Source: JAGPUQ01 sp947084925 (GTDB taxonomy: Bacteria > Pseudomonadota > Gammaproteobacteria > Pseudomonadales > Porticoccaceae). From it: a DNA stretch of 63,310 nucleotides. The stretch is taken from contig CAMTUJ010000020.1 of NCBI GenBank assembly GCA_947084925.1, positions 1-63,310 of the forward strand. The letters run 5' to 3'. Shown here in pieces: positions 1 through 9,301 of this stretch. Each line of letters begins with the position of its first letter. Within the stretch, counting starts at the first letter, position 1. The notes beneath the pieces are model-generated. The model was not told the origin of the DNA, searched no databases, and saw nothing but the letters and a program-made list of their open reading frames with translations. A program made the position numbers and the translations under genes.

Positions 1-1
1 G

Positions 2-157
2 AAGGTTTCCGCCCGCGCGGCTCTCGCGCCGATGCAGCGACACGTTCCGTACTCGGTCGCCACGCTGGCGTTCAGTCTCGCCCGCCTCATCGCAAGAGGA
101 CTTCCGCAGTGTCCCTGCTGCGGAATGCAGGCACCCGAGCGTAGTCAATATTTTTAA
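2..157 (+). CDS. 3' end of an unidentified gene (partial)
   Basis: An open frame enters from the left edge and stops with TAA at 155-157. The 51 visible residues include MQRHVPYSVATLAFSLA and a Cys-rich tail (CPCCGMQ) that could bind metal. It converges on cobA, whose stop is at 168. I do not recognise the family. It could also be chance open sequence, because GC-rich DNA is open in several frames here. Confidence 0.3.
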   Translation, partial: KVSARAALAPMQRHVPYSVATLAFSLARLIARGLPQCPCCGMQAPERSQYF

Positions 158-167
158 CACAGTAGAA

Positions 168-1028
168 CTAACCCGCTCGCGAACTGAACCGGCTGACGGG
201 TGCCGCAACGGACTGTGCGCCGGATATCTTCCGCGCTCTCCCGTATTCACTCCCCGGCAGAGTCAGTTGGCCCCGCGCCGCCACCACATCGCCGACGATC
301 AGCAGTGCCGGCGACGGCAGCGGCGTTCTCTCGACCCGTCGCGCAATATCGGCGAGCGAGCCGATGATTTCCTGCTGGCGATCCGTGGTGCCATTGGCGA
401 TCACCGCAACCGGCGTCGTCGCCGGGAGACCGTGCTCGATCAGCCCCACCGCGATTTCCGCGAGGCAGGACAGTCCCATGTAGATCACCCTGGTGTGGTT
501 GGGCCGGCACAACAGTGGCCAATCGAGCACGAGCCTGCCATCCCGGCGGTGCGCGGTGACGAAGGTAACCGCCTGGGCGTGGTCCCGATGGGTGAGCGGA
601 ATGCCGGTGGCCGCCGCGCAGCCGGTGGCGGCGGTGATGCCTGGTACCAGCGCGCAGGGAATGCCGGCGGCGTTCAGGGCGTCGATTTCCTCGCCGCCAC
701 GGCCGAAGATGAAAGGATCGCCACCCTTGAGCCGCACGACACGCTTGCCCTGCCGGCCGAGCAATACCAGCAGCGCGCAGATGCGCGCCTGCGGCATGCT
801 GTGGCAGTGCTTGCGCTTGCCCACATAGATCCGCGCGCAATCCGGCCGGCAGTGTTGCAGCAGCGCTGGATTCACCAGCCGGTCGTAGACCACGACTTCG
901 GCCTGCTCCAGCAGACGCAGCGCCTTGAGCGTAATCAGCTCGGGATCGCCCGGACCCGCGCCCACCAGATCGACGCGCCCGGCGCTTCCGATCGTGCTGC
1001 AAGTCGGACTGGAAGTCGGGCTGGTCAT
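168..1028 (-). CDS. cobA: Uroporphyrinogen-III C-methyltransferase (SUMT)
   Basis: This enzyme methylates uroporphyrinogen III twice with S-adenosylmethionine to give precorrin-2, the first step towards sirohaem. The protein has 286 residues, the normal size for a single-domain SUMT. It shows the N-terminal GAGPGDPELI loop (residues 22-31) and the GGDPFIFGRGGEE motif (about 101-114). There is no CysG-type dehydrogenase/ferrochelatase domain, so those steps need another protein. The start overlaps the stop of the upstream DmsBC-like gene by four bases (ATGA), so it is the last gene of the nir/nas operon. Its role there is to supply sirohaem for NirB. The first 18 residues are Ser/Thr-rich and probably not part of the fold. 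Confidence 0.93.
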   Translation of the reverse strand: MTSPTSSPTCSTIGSAGRVDLVGAGPGDPELITLKALRLLEQAEVVVYDRLVNPALLQHCRPDCARIYVGKRKHCHSMPQARICALLVLLGRQGKRVVRLKGGDPFIFGRGGEEIDALNAAGIPCALVPGITAATGCAAATGIPLTHRDHAQAVTFVTAHRRDGRLVLDWPLLCRPNHTRVIYMGLSCLAEIAVGLIEHGLPATTPVAVIANGTTDRQQEIIGSLADIARRVERTPLPSPALLIVGDVVAARGQLTLPGSEYGRARKISGAQSVAAPVSRFSSRAG

Positions 1029-3007
1029 TTCCTGCGCTCCGCTCCCGGCAGCGGTTTCCAGATCAGGATTTCCTTCAGATGGGCCAGCACATCGCGCGGC
1101 CGCGCCGCCTTGATAGTCGCCCAGAGTTCATCGCCCTTGAACTGGCCGTGCAGTTCGCGCACCACACCGACCTGCTCCATATCCACCAGGCCGGTAGCCC
1201 GGGCGTGATCGACGAAATCCTGGTTTTTCCAGAAGAAGGCGCCGGGCATGGTGGTGGGAATCACCACCACGAAGAACAGCGAGCGGCCGATCCCGGCGGC
1301 GGCGACCAGCGCGGGCACGAGCAGCAGCCAGACGGCAGCCAGCGTCCAGCCGTCGAGCGCGTGCGCGGCGGCGGCAAGCGCCAGCCCGGCGGTGGCGATG
1401 ATAGTGAACGCCAGCGAAAGATTACGCAGCAACCAGGGATAGTAATAGCGCGTGGTTTGCAGAAACCACGACACCGAACCCTCTTTGCCGAGCGTTTGCA
1501 TAGCGCGCGCGTGGGCGATGTGACCGGCGGCTTCCAGCAATTGACCAACACCGATCAGCACGGCAAGCACGGCGGCCAGCGGCGCGGCGCTCACGCCCCG
1601 GATGGCGAGGGCCGGCAGCGCCACTACGCCCGTGAGCAGCGCGCCGAGTGCGATCGCGTTGCCGGCAAAGGCGGTCGCGGTCTGCCAGTGATTCCAAAAG
1701 GGTCGCGTCGGGATGCGGTAGATGCGGTACATGAAATACAGGCCGGCGAGGCCGCTCAGCGCCGCGCCGATACCGACGCTCTGGCACAGCAGCACCAGCA
1801 GCGGATGCGAAAACAGCGCCAGCACCATGAAGCCGATCAGCAGCGTATAGAACCCGCTGACCGCCGCGATTTCGCGACTCACCGGCGACCAGCGCAGATT
1901 GTTGAAGCCGCGATAAAAGCGGTGCGGTTTGCCCAGGTGCATGTTGAGCTTGAACAGGCCGTAGGTGAGCAGTGCGAGCAGCCCGACCAGCAAGGGCACG
2001 CGAACCACGGTTGCCGCCAGCGGCGCCAGCGCGGTGCCGCCGAGCAAGCCTCCGAGCAGGGTCAGCAGAAAGGCGCCGAGCACCGCCTGGGTACAGAGCG
2101 TGAACACCACGTGTGCGCTCTCGTGGGACGTGAGCAGCTTGCGCCAGTTCCACTCCCGCGCGGCGCCGCCCTTCTGCGCGTCCACCTCGGGTGTGAACGT
2201 GCCGGTCGCATCGTCCTTGTGGTATTTCACCGGCAGGCCGTCGGGCCGGGTCATCTCGCGGTGGGTCGAGCGCGTCTGCTGGAAACGGATATTGGGATGG
2301 GTGATGGCCGGATCGGGAAAGCCCGGAATCTCCGTTTTCGCTTCGATGCGATTTTCCGGAATGTTTTCGATCACGCCGAAATCGAGCGCGTTGCCGAGGC
2401 AGGCGCTGACGCAGGCCGGCTGAAGACCGACTTCGAGGCGGTCCACGCACATGTTGCACTTGGTCACCTGACCCTTCACCGGATCGAGCTGCGGCGCGTT
2501 GTAGGGACACACCCAGGTGCAGTAGCCGCAGCCGAAACAGATGTCCGGGTCCTGCAACACCGCGCCGTATTCGGCGAACCTGGTGTAGGCGCGGGTCGGG
2601 CAGCCTTTCAGGCACCCCGGATCGTCGCAGTGATTGCAGGCCATCGAGATATTGATGCGCTGATAATCGGGGAAGGTGCCGCCCTCGACATAACCCACCG
2701 AGCGAAACGCTATGTGCGCGGGGTTGTCGTTCTTTTCGCTGCACGCCGATTCGCAGGCGTGACAGCCGATGCAGTTGTCGGCGTTGAAGAAAAATCCGTG
2801 CTGTTTGTAACGGTTGGGGTTGCCGCCTACCTCGGGGTTGCCGTTGATATGCAGGCTGTCGCCGCGCAGTTCGCTGTCGGCGGCGACCAGCTCAATCAGA
2901 TTGCCGTAGCGGTTGGTGGCGCGGGCGTCCTTGTCCCACAGGTAGGCGTAGGCCGGCTCGTCGGCGCGGAGCGGGAAGATCGCCTGGTGAGTTTCGATTT
3001 TGTTCAT
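1025..3007 (-). CDS. DmsB-DmsC fusion: ferredoxin-like and membrane-anchor subunit of the nitrate reductase
   Basis: The predicted role is electron transfer from quinol to the molybdoenzyme encoded just upstream. The protein has 660 residues. Residues 70-210 carry four Cys clusters of the DmsB/NrfC type: C79-x2-C82-x2-C85-x3-C89, CNHCDDPGC, CFGCGYCTWVCP and CNMCVDR...CVSAC, enough for four iron-sulphur clusters. From about residue 297 to 620 come several hydrophobic segments of a DmsC-type anchor. DmsB and DmsC are usually separate proteins, so this is a fusion. I chose ATG 3007 because MNKIETHQ starts the conserved part; the frame stays open to 3175 but the extra residues look non-coding. 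It starts 29 bases after the catalytic gene and overlaps cobA by four bases. Confidence 0.88.
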   Translation of the reverse strand: MNKIETHQAIFPLRADEPAYAYLWDKDARATNRYGNLIELVAADSELRGDSLHINGNPEVGGNPNRYKQHGFFFNADNCIGCHACESACSEKNDNPAHIAFRSVGYVEGGTFPDYQRINISMACNHCDDPGCLKGCPTRAYTRFAEYGAVLQDPDICFGCGYCTWVCPYNAPQLDPVKGQVTKCNMCVDRLEVGLQPACVSACLGNALDFGVIENIPENRIEAKTEIPGFPDPAITHPNIRFQQTRSTHREMTRPDGLPVKYHKDDATGTFTPEVDAQKGGAAREWNWRKLLTSHESAHVVFTLCTQAVLGAFLLTLLGGLLGGTALAPLAATVVRVPLLVGLLALLTYGLFKLNMHLGKPHRFYRGFNNLRWSPVSREIAAVSGFYTLLIGFMVLALFSHPLLVLLCQSVGIGAALSGLAGLYFMYRIYRIPTRPFWNHWQTATAFAGNAIALGALLTGVVALPALAIRGVSAAPLAAVLAVLIGVGQLLEAAGHIAHARAMQTLGKEGSVSWFLQTTRYYYPWLLRNLSLAFTIIATAGLALAAAAHALDGWTLAAVWLLLVPALVAAAGIGRSLFFVVVIPTTMPGAFFWKNQDFVDHARATGLVDMEQVGVVRELHGQFKGDELWATIKAARPRDVLAHLKEILIWKPLPGAERRK

Positions 3008-3036
3008 TGGGCTCCGGGGTACCGCTTCACACAGGA

Positions 3037-5241
3037 TCAGTAAGTACGCAATTCGCGATTCAGGCGTGCCGCGCCGGCCTGATCGATGATCCGTTCGACG
3101 CACACCGCCGCCTGCTTGAACGCCGGCTGCCGCGAATGCGGATCGAGCAGCCCCAGGGTCAGGCGATTCACGCAATCGAAAAAGTGAAAGGGGATGAACA
3201 CCATGTCGCGCGGCACGCGCTGGGTGAGCATCGCCATCACCACCGCATCACCGCGCCGCGACACGCAGCGCACATAATCCTGATGGCGGATGCCCAGCTC
3301 CGCGGCGGCATCGGGATTGATTTCCACGAACGGAATCGGACTGAACTTGTTGTTGTTGCCGACCTTGCCGGTACGGGTGCGGGTGTGGAAATGCTCCACC
3401 AGCCGCCCCGTGTTGAGCCACAACGGAAACTGCGCGTCGGGGCGTTCGTTGTTGTCGATGAAGGGCAGCGGAATCAACTTCGCGCGGCCGTCCGGATACT
3501 GGAAACTGCGCGGCTCCGTGTACAGCCGCACGCCGCCCGCCGGCGGTCTGGCGCCGCTGGCGCGCTCTTTTTCGGTATAGGGCCACTGGATACCGCGGCT
3601 GTCTTCGATCAGATCGTGATCCATGCCGGAGATATCCAGCAGTCGCCCCTTCGACAACTGCGTCATCTCCTTGAACACCTGCGCCGGCCGCTCGGGAAAG
3701 CGCACCCGACCCTCGGGGTCAAAGCGGCGCGCGACCTCGTTGAAGATATCGAGATCGGCCTTGCAGCCGACGCGTGGCGCGGTGACCTGGCGCACCAGAT
3801 TGATGCGCCGTTCGGTGTTGGTGAAGGTACCCTCTTTCTCGGCCCAGACCGCGGCCGGCAAATACAGGTGCGCGTACTGGTTGCTCTCCATGTCGGCGTA
3901 GGAATCCTGCACGACCAGGAATTCGAGTTTCTCCAGCGTTTTGCGGATGCGCGGCGTGTTGGGCATCGAGGTGAGCGGGTTGGTCGCCACCAGCCACAGG
4001 CCCTTGATCTGTCCGGTTTCGATGGCGGGAAAAATATCGGTCTGGAACAGGCCGCGCTTCTTGGGAAAGAACTCGGGATCCACGTTCCAGAACTTGCCGA
4101 TCTCGGCGCGGTGCTCCGGGTTTTCCAGCGCGCGGTAGCCCGGCAGGCCTGAGCAGGACGACCACTCGCGCGTACCCATGGCATTGCACTGCCCGGTGAT
4201 CGACAGCGCGGTGCCGCCGGGTTTGCCGATGTTGCCGGTGAGCAGTGCCAGGTTGTTCATGCCGACCACGCCGTCGGAACCGTGGGTGCTCTGGTTGATG
4301 CCCATGCACCAGATGTGCATCGCCGCCGGTGCTTGCGCATAGAGGTGGGCAACGTGACGGATGGTGTCTTCGTCGATGCCGCAGATCCGCGCCGCCGTGG
4401 TCGGATCCCAGTTGGCGACCTCGGCGCGCAAATCCTCGATGCCGGTGGTATTGGTCGCGATGTAGTCCTTGTCTTCCAGCCCTTCGGCGAGAATGACGTG
4501 CATCAATGCATTCTGGAGCACCACGTCCGTGCCGGGCCGGATCGGCAGGTGGATATCGGCGAACTGGGCGAGCATGGTCACGCGCGGATCGATCACGATC
4601 AGCGGAAACTTGCGTTTTTCGAGCGCCTCTTTCAGGCGCCAGTAGATGATCGGATGCTGCTCGGGCAGGTTCGAACCCCAGGCCAGCAGACAGTGGGTGT
4701 GCTCGAAATCGCCATAGCAGCCCGGTGGGCCGTCGGAACCGAAAGAGCGCTTGTAGCCCGAGACGGCGGAGGCCATGCACAGCGTGGTGTTGCCGTCGTA
4801 ATTGTTGGTGCCGATCAGACCGCGCGTCAATTTGCCGAGCGTGTAAAACTCCTCGGTGAGAATCTGGCCGGTGGACACCACGGCAAAAGCATCGCGGGCG
4901 TACTGGCCCTGGATGCGGCGAATCTCGTTGGCCATGTGATCCAGCGCATGGTTCCAGTTCGTCGGCGCGAACGCTTCACCGATATGACGGCGCAGCATGG
5001 GCGCATTGCCGCGGCCCTGGGCGTCGAACAGTTCGTGCTCGAACATGCCTTTCAGGCACAGTTTGCCGCGATTGACATCCGCGCCACCGACGCCGCGCGA
5101 GGCCACGACCTTGCCGTCGCTGTTCTTGCCCACTTCGATCGCGCAGCCGGTGGAGCAGTAGCCGCAGGTGGTGTAGGTCCAGCTCGCGACTTCCTTGTCG
5201 GCGATGGCGATGGGGTTTTTCGTATGGCGACCGAACAGCAT
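3037..5241 (-). CDS. nasA: Assimilatory nitrate reductase catalytic subunit (molybdopterin oxidoreductase)
   Basis: This subunit reduces nitrate to nitrite at a Mo-bis-MGD centre. It has 734 residues. The N-terminus has a [4Fe-4S] motif, CGYCSTGC followed by a fourth Cys in RGKLCLKG. A CMASAVSGYK segment carries the likely Mo-ligand Cys, and HPIIYWRL and LLTGNIGKPGG are typical of the NapA/NasA family. It lacks the C-terminal Cys-rich extension of longer Klebsiella-type NasA proteins. No Tat signal is visible, so it is probably cytoplasmic. ATG 5241 has GAGG five bases upstream. It follows the phzF-like gene by eight bases. Electron supply probably comes from the DmsBC-like fusion rather than NADH, which is unusual for an assimilatory enzyme. 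Confidence 0.9.
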   Translation of the reverse strand: MLFGRHTKNPIAIADKEVASWTYTTCGYCSTGCAIEVGKNSDGKVVASRGVGGADVNRGKLCLKGMFEHELFDAQGRGNAPMLRRHIGEAFAPTNWNHALDHMANEIRRIQGQYARDAFAVVSTGQILTEEFYTLGKLTRGLIGTNNYDGNTTLCMASAVSGYKRSFGSDGPPGCYGDFEHTHCLLAWGSNLPEQHPIIYWRLKEALEKRKFPLIVIDPRVTMLAQFADIHLPIRPGTDVVLQNALMHVILAEGLEDKDYIATNTTGIEDLRAEVANWDPTTAARICGIDEDTIRHVAHLYAQAPAAMHIWCMGINQSTHGSDGVVGMNNLALLTGNIGKPGGTALSITGQCNAMGTREWSSCSGLPGYRALENPEHRAEIGKFWNVDPEFFPKKRGLFQTDIFPAIETGQIKGLWLVATNPLTSMPNTPRIRKTLEKLEFLVVQDSYADMESNQYAHLYLPAAVWAEKEGTFTNTERRINLVRQVTAPRVGCKADLDIFNEVARRFDPEGRVRFPERPAQVFKEMTQLSKGRLLDISGMDHDLIEDSRGIQWPYTEKERASGARPPAGGVRLYTEPRSFQYPDGRAKLIPLPFIDNNERPDAQFPLWLNTGRLVEHFHTRTRTGKVGNNNKFSPIPFVEINPDAAAELGIRHQDYVRCVSRRGDAVVMAMLTQRVPRDMVFIPFHFFDCVNRLTLGLLDPHSRQPAFKQAAVCVERIIDQAGAARLNRELRTY

Positions 5242-5249
5242 GCGCGCCT

Positions 5250-6179
5250 CTACAGATCCAGGGTCAGGGTGCCTTGAGTGACCAGCACGGCATCGCCGCC
5301 GACCCGCAGCATGGTGGGCCGGCCGCCGCGCTTGTCGAGTTCGATATGCAGCAGGCTGCGCCGGGTTGCCGTGGTGCCGCGGTCGATGGTGAAGGTGTAG
5401 GTGCCCTCGCGGATGTGGGCGTGGTCGGCCAGATACCCGGCGAAACAGGGCATCGCCGAGCCGATGGGCGGATCGCTGCGCGGCCCGATGGCCGGCCCCA
5501 GCAGACGGCCGTGAAAGTCGGCATCGCGGTTGGCGGTGCGGCCGCTGAACAAAAAGATTTCCTGCGCCGCCAGCGCGGGGGCACCGGACTGACTCCAGGC
5601 TTCGAGATTGAAGCGCGCCTTTTCGACCGCGTCCTGGGAGAGGAGGGGCACGATCAGGTAGGGCAGATCGATGCTCGCCAGCCGGGTGCCGAACAGCCGG
5701 GTATCGATCTCCCGTTCCGGCAGCGACAGCAGCGCCGCAAGCTCGGCAGTGGTGGGCGTGTAGCGGTCGAGCACGGGATTGACGCGCAGGCTGAACTGCA
5801 CAAAACAGGCGGCGCCGCGCGCCGGACCCAGGTTGACGGAGATGGCGCCGCTGTTCTGCACGAAAGTCAGCGGCAGCGGGCGCTCTCCCAGCGGGCCGAG
5901 CCCGGTTTCCAGCAGCACCCGCGCCGCCGCGAGCATCGGATGACCCGCGAAATCCACTTCGCCCGCGGGACTGAACACCCGCAGCCGGAACCGGTCCGGG
6001 GCGCTACCCGGACCGGGGTCGGGATAGACGAACACGGTTTCCGACAGATTCAGCTCGCGTGCAATGGGCAACAGCTGCGCTTCGGGAATGGCAGCGGCAG
6101 CGGGAAATACGGCAATGGGCGCGCCCTGAAAGGCGCGGTCGGCAAATACATCGGCCGTGTAAAAACGAAAGTTCGCCAT
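5250..6179 (-). CDS. PhzF family epimerase/isomerase
   Basis: Members of this family share the diaminopimelate-epimerase fold and isomerise small acidic substrates; the substrate here is unknown. The protein has 309 residues. It begins FRFYTADVFADRAFQGAP, the family's N-terminal signature. LNLSETVFV holds the Glu that acts as catalytic base in PhzF. FSPAGEVDFAGHPMLAA is the second conserved block, and IGSAMPCFAGYL matches the C-terminal repeat. ATG 6179 is preceded by GAGGAG; upstream in-frame codons overlap nirD and are ignored. The gene lies between nirD and the nitrate reductase gene in one operon. Nothing in nitrate assimilation requires such an enzyme, so the link is by position only. 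Confidence 0.88.
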   Translation of the reverse strand: MANFRFYTADVFADRAFQGAPIAVFPAAAAIPEAQLLPIARELNLSETVFVYPDPGPGSAPDRFRLRVFSPAGEVDFAGHPMLAAARVLLETGLGPLGERPLPLTFVQNSGAISVNLGPARGAACFVQFSLRVNPVLDRYTPTTAELAALLSLPEREIDTRLFGTRLASIDLPYLIVPLLSQDAVEKARFNLEAWSQSGAPALAAQEIFLFSGRTANRDADFHGRLLGPAIGPRSDPPIGSAMPCFAGYLADHAHIREGTYTFTIDRGTTATRRSLLHIELDKRGGRPTMLRVGGDAVLVTQGTLTLDL

Positions 6180-6183
6180 GATC

Positions 6184-6597
6184 TCAGCGCTCCTCCGCGG
6201 CTGCCGCGACCAGTACGCGACCAGCGCTGACGCGCGCGGCATGGGTGGCGATGCGGACGCCGTCATCCTCGAAGCAACGCCCGTCGCGCAGACTGAAGTG
6301 CTGCTTCAGCACCGGCGAGGCGACCGCGGGCTCACCCTGGATGTGGCAGAGGATACCGCGCCCCAGCACGTTGGCCCGACTGAACGGATCGAAGTTCGCG
6401 ACGGCGTAGATTTCGGTCGAGTCCTCGATGCGAAACAGCGCGATCTGGCACTCGCTCGCCATTCCCTCATCCAGCAGCGCTGCCACGCCGGCATCGAACG
6501 GCAGCTCGTCCAGGGCGCAGACATCCACCCAGCGCGGCGCGCGCGCGCCGGGGGCTGATCCGGCGTGGACGGGTTCGGTGTGGGTCACGCTACTCAT
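6184..6597 (-). CDS. nirD: Nitrite reductase small subunit NirD
   Basis: This is the small Rieske-fold partner of NirB in NAD(P)H-dependent assimilatory nitrite reductase. It has 137 residues, slightly longer than the usual 105-110 because of an N-terminal extension of about 20. The fold is recognisable from the ALFRIEDSTEIYAVANFDPFSRANVLGRGI segment read in two halves and from the C-terminal LRDGRCFEDD. The Cys/His cluster ligands of true Rieske proteins are absent, as in E. coli NirD. The start overlaps the nirB stop by four bases, so the two are translationally coupled. Confidence 0.92.
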   Translation of the reverse strand: MSSVTHTEPVHAGSAPGARAPRWVDVCALDELPFDAGVAALLDEGMASECQIALFRIEDSTEIYAVANFDPFSRANVLGRGILCHIQGEPAVASPVLKQHFSLRDGRCFEDDGVRIATHAARVSAGRVLVAAAAEER

Positions 6598-9125
6598 GCC
6601 GGCTCCACTTCGCGTTCGTCTTCACGCGCGGGGCGAATCTGGTCGCGCTCGCGCACAAATACCACCTGTTCGTCGCCGCGTTTACTGTTGACGAAGGGCC
6701 GGAACAGCTTGAGTTTTTCGGGATCCTCGATGGTGGTCTTCCATTCGCACTGATAGGTGTCGATCACCGCCGTCATTTCGGCCTCCATTTGCGCACCGAT
6801 GCCGAGGCAATCCTCGATCACCACCTGGCGCAGATAATCGAGTCCGCCTTCGAGGTTCTCCAGCCAGGTCGCGGTGCGCTGGAGACGGTCGGCGGTTTTC
6901 ACATAGAACATCAGAAAGCGGTCGATGTAGCGGATCAGCGTCGCCTTGTCGAGATCGGTGGCGAACAGATCGGCGTGGCGCGGCCGCATGCCGCCGTTGC
7001 CGCAGACATACAGATTCCAGCCGTGCTCGGTGGCGATCACGCCCACGTCCTTGCTCTGCGCCTCGGCGCACTCGCGGGTGCAGCCGGATACCGCAAATTT
7101 GAGCTTGTGGGGCGAACGCAGACCCTTGTAGCGATGTTCGATGTCGAGCGCGAGGCCGACGCTGTCGTCGACGCCGTAGCGGCACCAGGTGCTGCCGACG
7201 CAGGATTTCACGGTACGCACCGATTTGCCGTAGGCGTGGCCGGTCTCGAAACCGGCGTCGATCAGCTCGCGCCAGATGTCCGGCAGCTGTTCGAGGCGCG
7301 CGCCGAACAGATCGATGCGCTGGCCGCCGGTGATCTTGGTGTAGAGATCGTATTTGGTGGCGACCCGCCCGAGCGCGATCAGCCTGGCGGGCGTCACTTC
7401 GCCGCCGGCGATGCGCGGCACCACCGAGTAGGTGCCGTTCTTTTGCAGGTTGCCCAGATAGCGGTCGTTGGTGTCCTGCAACCCCGCGTGCCGAGGCGCG
7501 AGCACATAATCGTTCCAGCAGGAGGCAAGGATGGACGCCACCGCCGGCTTGCAGATATCGCAACCGCCGCGACCCTTGCCGTGCCGGGCCAGCAGCTCGT
7601 GGAAACCGCGGATGGCGCCGATGCGCACCAGGTGATAAAGCTCCTGCCGTGTATGGGCGAAGTGTTCGCAAATATCGGTGCAGACTTCCATGCCGAGTTT
7701 GGCCAGTTCGGCATTGAGCACCTGGCCCACCAGCGCCACACAGCCGCCACAACCGGTACCCGCCTTGGTGCAGTCCTTGAGGGCACCGATGCTGGTGGCG
7801 CCCGTGCCCACCGCCGCGCACAGATCACCTTTGGCGACGTTGTGGCAGGAACAGATCTGCGCCGCGTCCGGCAGCGCCGCGACGCCCAGTCCGAAGGCCG
7901 GAGCGCCGTCGCGCCGGGGCAGAATCAGTGCATCCGGGTATTCCGGCAGCGCCATGTCGTTGAGCTTGAGTTGCAGCAGGTTGCCGTAGTCCTCGGCATC
8001 GCCCACCAGCACCGCGCCCAGCAGGCGCGTGTTGTCGGCATTGACGACGATTTTCTTGTAGACCTCGCGGACGCCGTCCACATAGGTGTATTCGCGCGCG
8101 CCGGGGGTATTGCCATGGGCATCGCCGATGCTCGCCACGTCCACGCCCATGAGTTTGAGCTTGGTGCTCATGTCGGCGCCGGTAAAGGCGCTGTCGCTGC
8201 CGGCGATATGCTCGGCGGCGACACTCGCCATGCGATACCCCGGCGCCACCAGACCGAAAATGCGGCCGCTCCAGAGCGCGCATTCGCCGATGGCGTAGAT
8301 ATCCGGATCGGAGGTGCGACAGTGATCGTCGATCACGATGCCGCCGCGCTCGCCCACGTCGAGACCGAACTCGCGCGCGAGCTGATCGCGCGGCCGGATG
8401 CCGGCGGAAAACAGCAGAATATCGGTTTCTATTTCGCTGCCGTCGGCGAAACGCATTTTGTGCATATGCTCCGCGCCGGCTTCGATGGCCTGGGTATTCT
8501 TGCCGGTGTGCACATCGACGCCCAACGCCTCGATCTTGCTGCGCAGCAGCGCGCCGCCGCCGGCATCCACCTGCACCGCCATCAGGCGTGGCGCGAATTC
8601 CACCACATGGGTTTTCTGCCCCAGATCCTTGAGCGCCTTGGCGGCTTCCAGGCCCAGCAGACCGCCGCCGATCACGACCCCCACGCTGGCCGTCGCGCTC
8701 GCGGCGCGAATGGCTTCGAGATCGGCGATGGTGCGGTACACGAAACAGTTGGCGCGATCGTGGCCGGGAATCGGCGGCACGAACGGATAAGACCCAGTGG
8801 CGAGCACCAGCCTGTCGTAGGGCACCACCGCGCCGCTCCGCGCGGTCACGGTTTTCGCGACGCGGTCGATGGCGATTGCGGCATCGCCCATCAGCACCTC
8901 GATGCCGTGGTGTGCGTAGAAGTCGGGTGCGACCAGGGACAAGTCATCCGCACTGCGGCCGCTGAAAAATTCGGTGAGATGCACGCGGTCGTAGGCGACC
9001 CGGGGCTCCTCGCAAAACGCGACGATGTCGCAGCGTTCCGCGGCCGGGCCGGTTGCCACGGCTTCCAGGAAGCGGTGGCCGACCATGCCGTTGCCGATGA
9101 CCACCAGTTTCATTCTGTCATTCAT
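6594..9125 (-). CDS. nirB: Nitrite reductase large subunit NirB
   Basis: NirB reduces nitrite to ammonium with six electrons from NAD(P)H at a sirohaem-[4Fe-4S] centre. The protein has 843 residues, the usual length. In order it has an FAD/NAD(P)-binding half starting VVIGNGMVGHRF, a BFD-like [2Fe-2S] domain (ICSCHNVAKGDLC...GCGGC), and the sirohaem half with CVGSTWC and SGCTRECAEAQ supplying the cluster cysteines. It is the first gene of the operon. A sigma-54-like site lies at 9209-9223, about 85 bases upstream. ATG 9125 and ATG 9113 are both possible starts; neither has a strong ribosome site. Confidence 0.95.
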   Translation of the reverse strand: MNDRMKLVVIGNGMVGHRFLEAVATGPAAERCDIVAFCEEPRVAYDRVHLTEFFSGRSADDLSLVAPDFYAHHGIEVLMGDAAIAIDRVAKTVTARSGAVVPYDRLVLATGSYPFVPPIPGHDRANCFVYRTIADLEAIRAASATASVGVVIGGGLLGLEAAKALKDLGQKTHVVEFAPRLMAVQVDAGGGALLRSKIEALGVDVHTGKNTQAIEAGAEHMHKMRFADGSEIETDILLFSAGIRPRDQLAREFGLDVGERGGIVIDDHCRTSDPDIYAIGECALWSGRIFGLVAPGYRMASVAAEHIAGSDSAFTGADMSTKLKLMGVDVASIGDAHGNTPGAREYTYVDGVREVYKKIVVNADNTRLLGAVLVGDAEDYGNLLQLKLNDMALPEYPDALILPRRDGAPAFGLGVAALPDAAQICSCHNVAKGDLCAAVGTGATSIGALKDCTKAGTGCGGCVALVGQVLNAELAKLGMEVCTDICEHFAHTRQELYHLVRIGAIRGFHELLARHGKGRGGCDICKPAVASILASCWNDYVLAPRHAGLQDTNDRYLGNLQKNGTYSVVPRIAGGEVTPARLIALGRVATKYDLYTKITGGQRIDLFGARLEQLPDIWRELIDAGFETGHAYGKSVRTVKSCVGSTWCRYGVDDSVGLALDIEHRYKGLRSPHKLKFAVSGCTRECAEAQSKDVGVIATEHGWNLYVCGNGGMRPRHADLFATDLDKATLIRYIDRFLMFYVKTADRLQRTATWLENLEGGLDYLRQVVIEDCLGIGAQMEAEMTAVIDTYQCEWKTTIEDPEKLKLFRPFVNSKRGDEQVVFVRERDQIRPAREDEREVEPA

Positions 9126-9208
9126 ACTTCAGCCCCATTCGCCGTTCGCGCTGTTTCCGACCTGTCAGGGTCCGATCCAAAAAGGTTCGCACTCCGATTC
9201 CCAATAAG

Positions 9209-9223
9209 GCAGGTTCCATGCCA
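9209..9223 (-). promoter_or_regulatory. Sigma-54-type promoter of nirB
   Basis: On the minus strand TGGCATG-N4-CTGC has GG and GC separated by exactly ten bases, as sigma-54 requires (consensus TGGCACG-N4-TTGC). Transcription would start near 9197, leaving a leader of about 70 bases. It overlaps one arm of a short palindrome (9216-9237), which may be incidental. The leader shows no intrinsic terminator, unlike the nrtA and porin leaders. Confidence 0.6.
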
Positions 9224-9301
9224 TTAACCGGGCATGGCGCCAACTCCTGCCCAAAGCGGTGCATCACACGCTGAAACTGGCCTGCCGAGTTCAGCCAGGA
9301 C

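Noticed and set aside
1079..3043. Long plus-strand frame over the DmsBC-like gene
   Set aside because: The opposite strand has clear Cys clusters and membrane segments; this frame does not resemble a protein family.
9179..9223. Possible terminator in the nirB leader, because of a run of five T
   Set aside because: No stable stem precedes the T-run on the minus strand.
9216..9237. 7-bp palindrome CCATGCC/GGCATGG as an operator
   Set aside because: It overlaps the sigma-54 -24 box and may be chance; no second copy is seen elsewhere in the locus.
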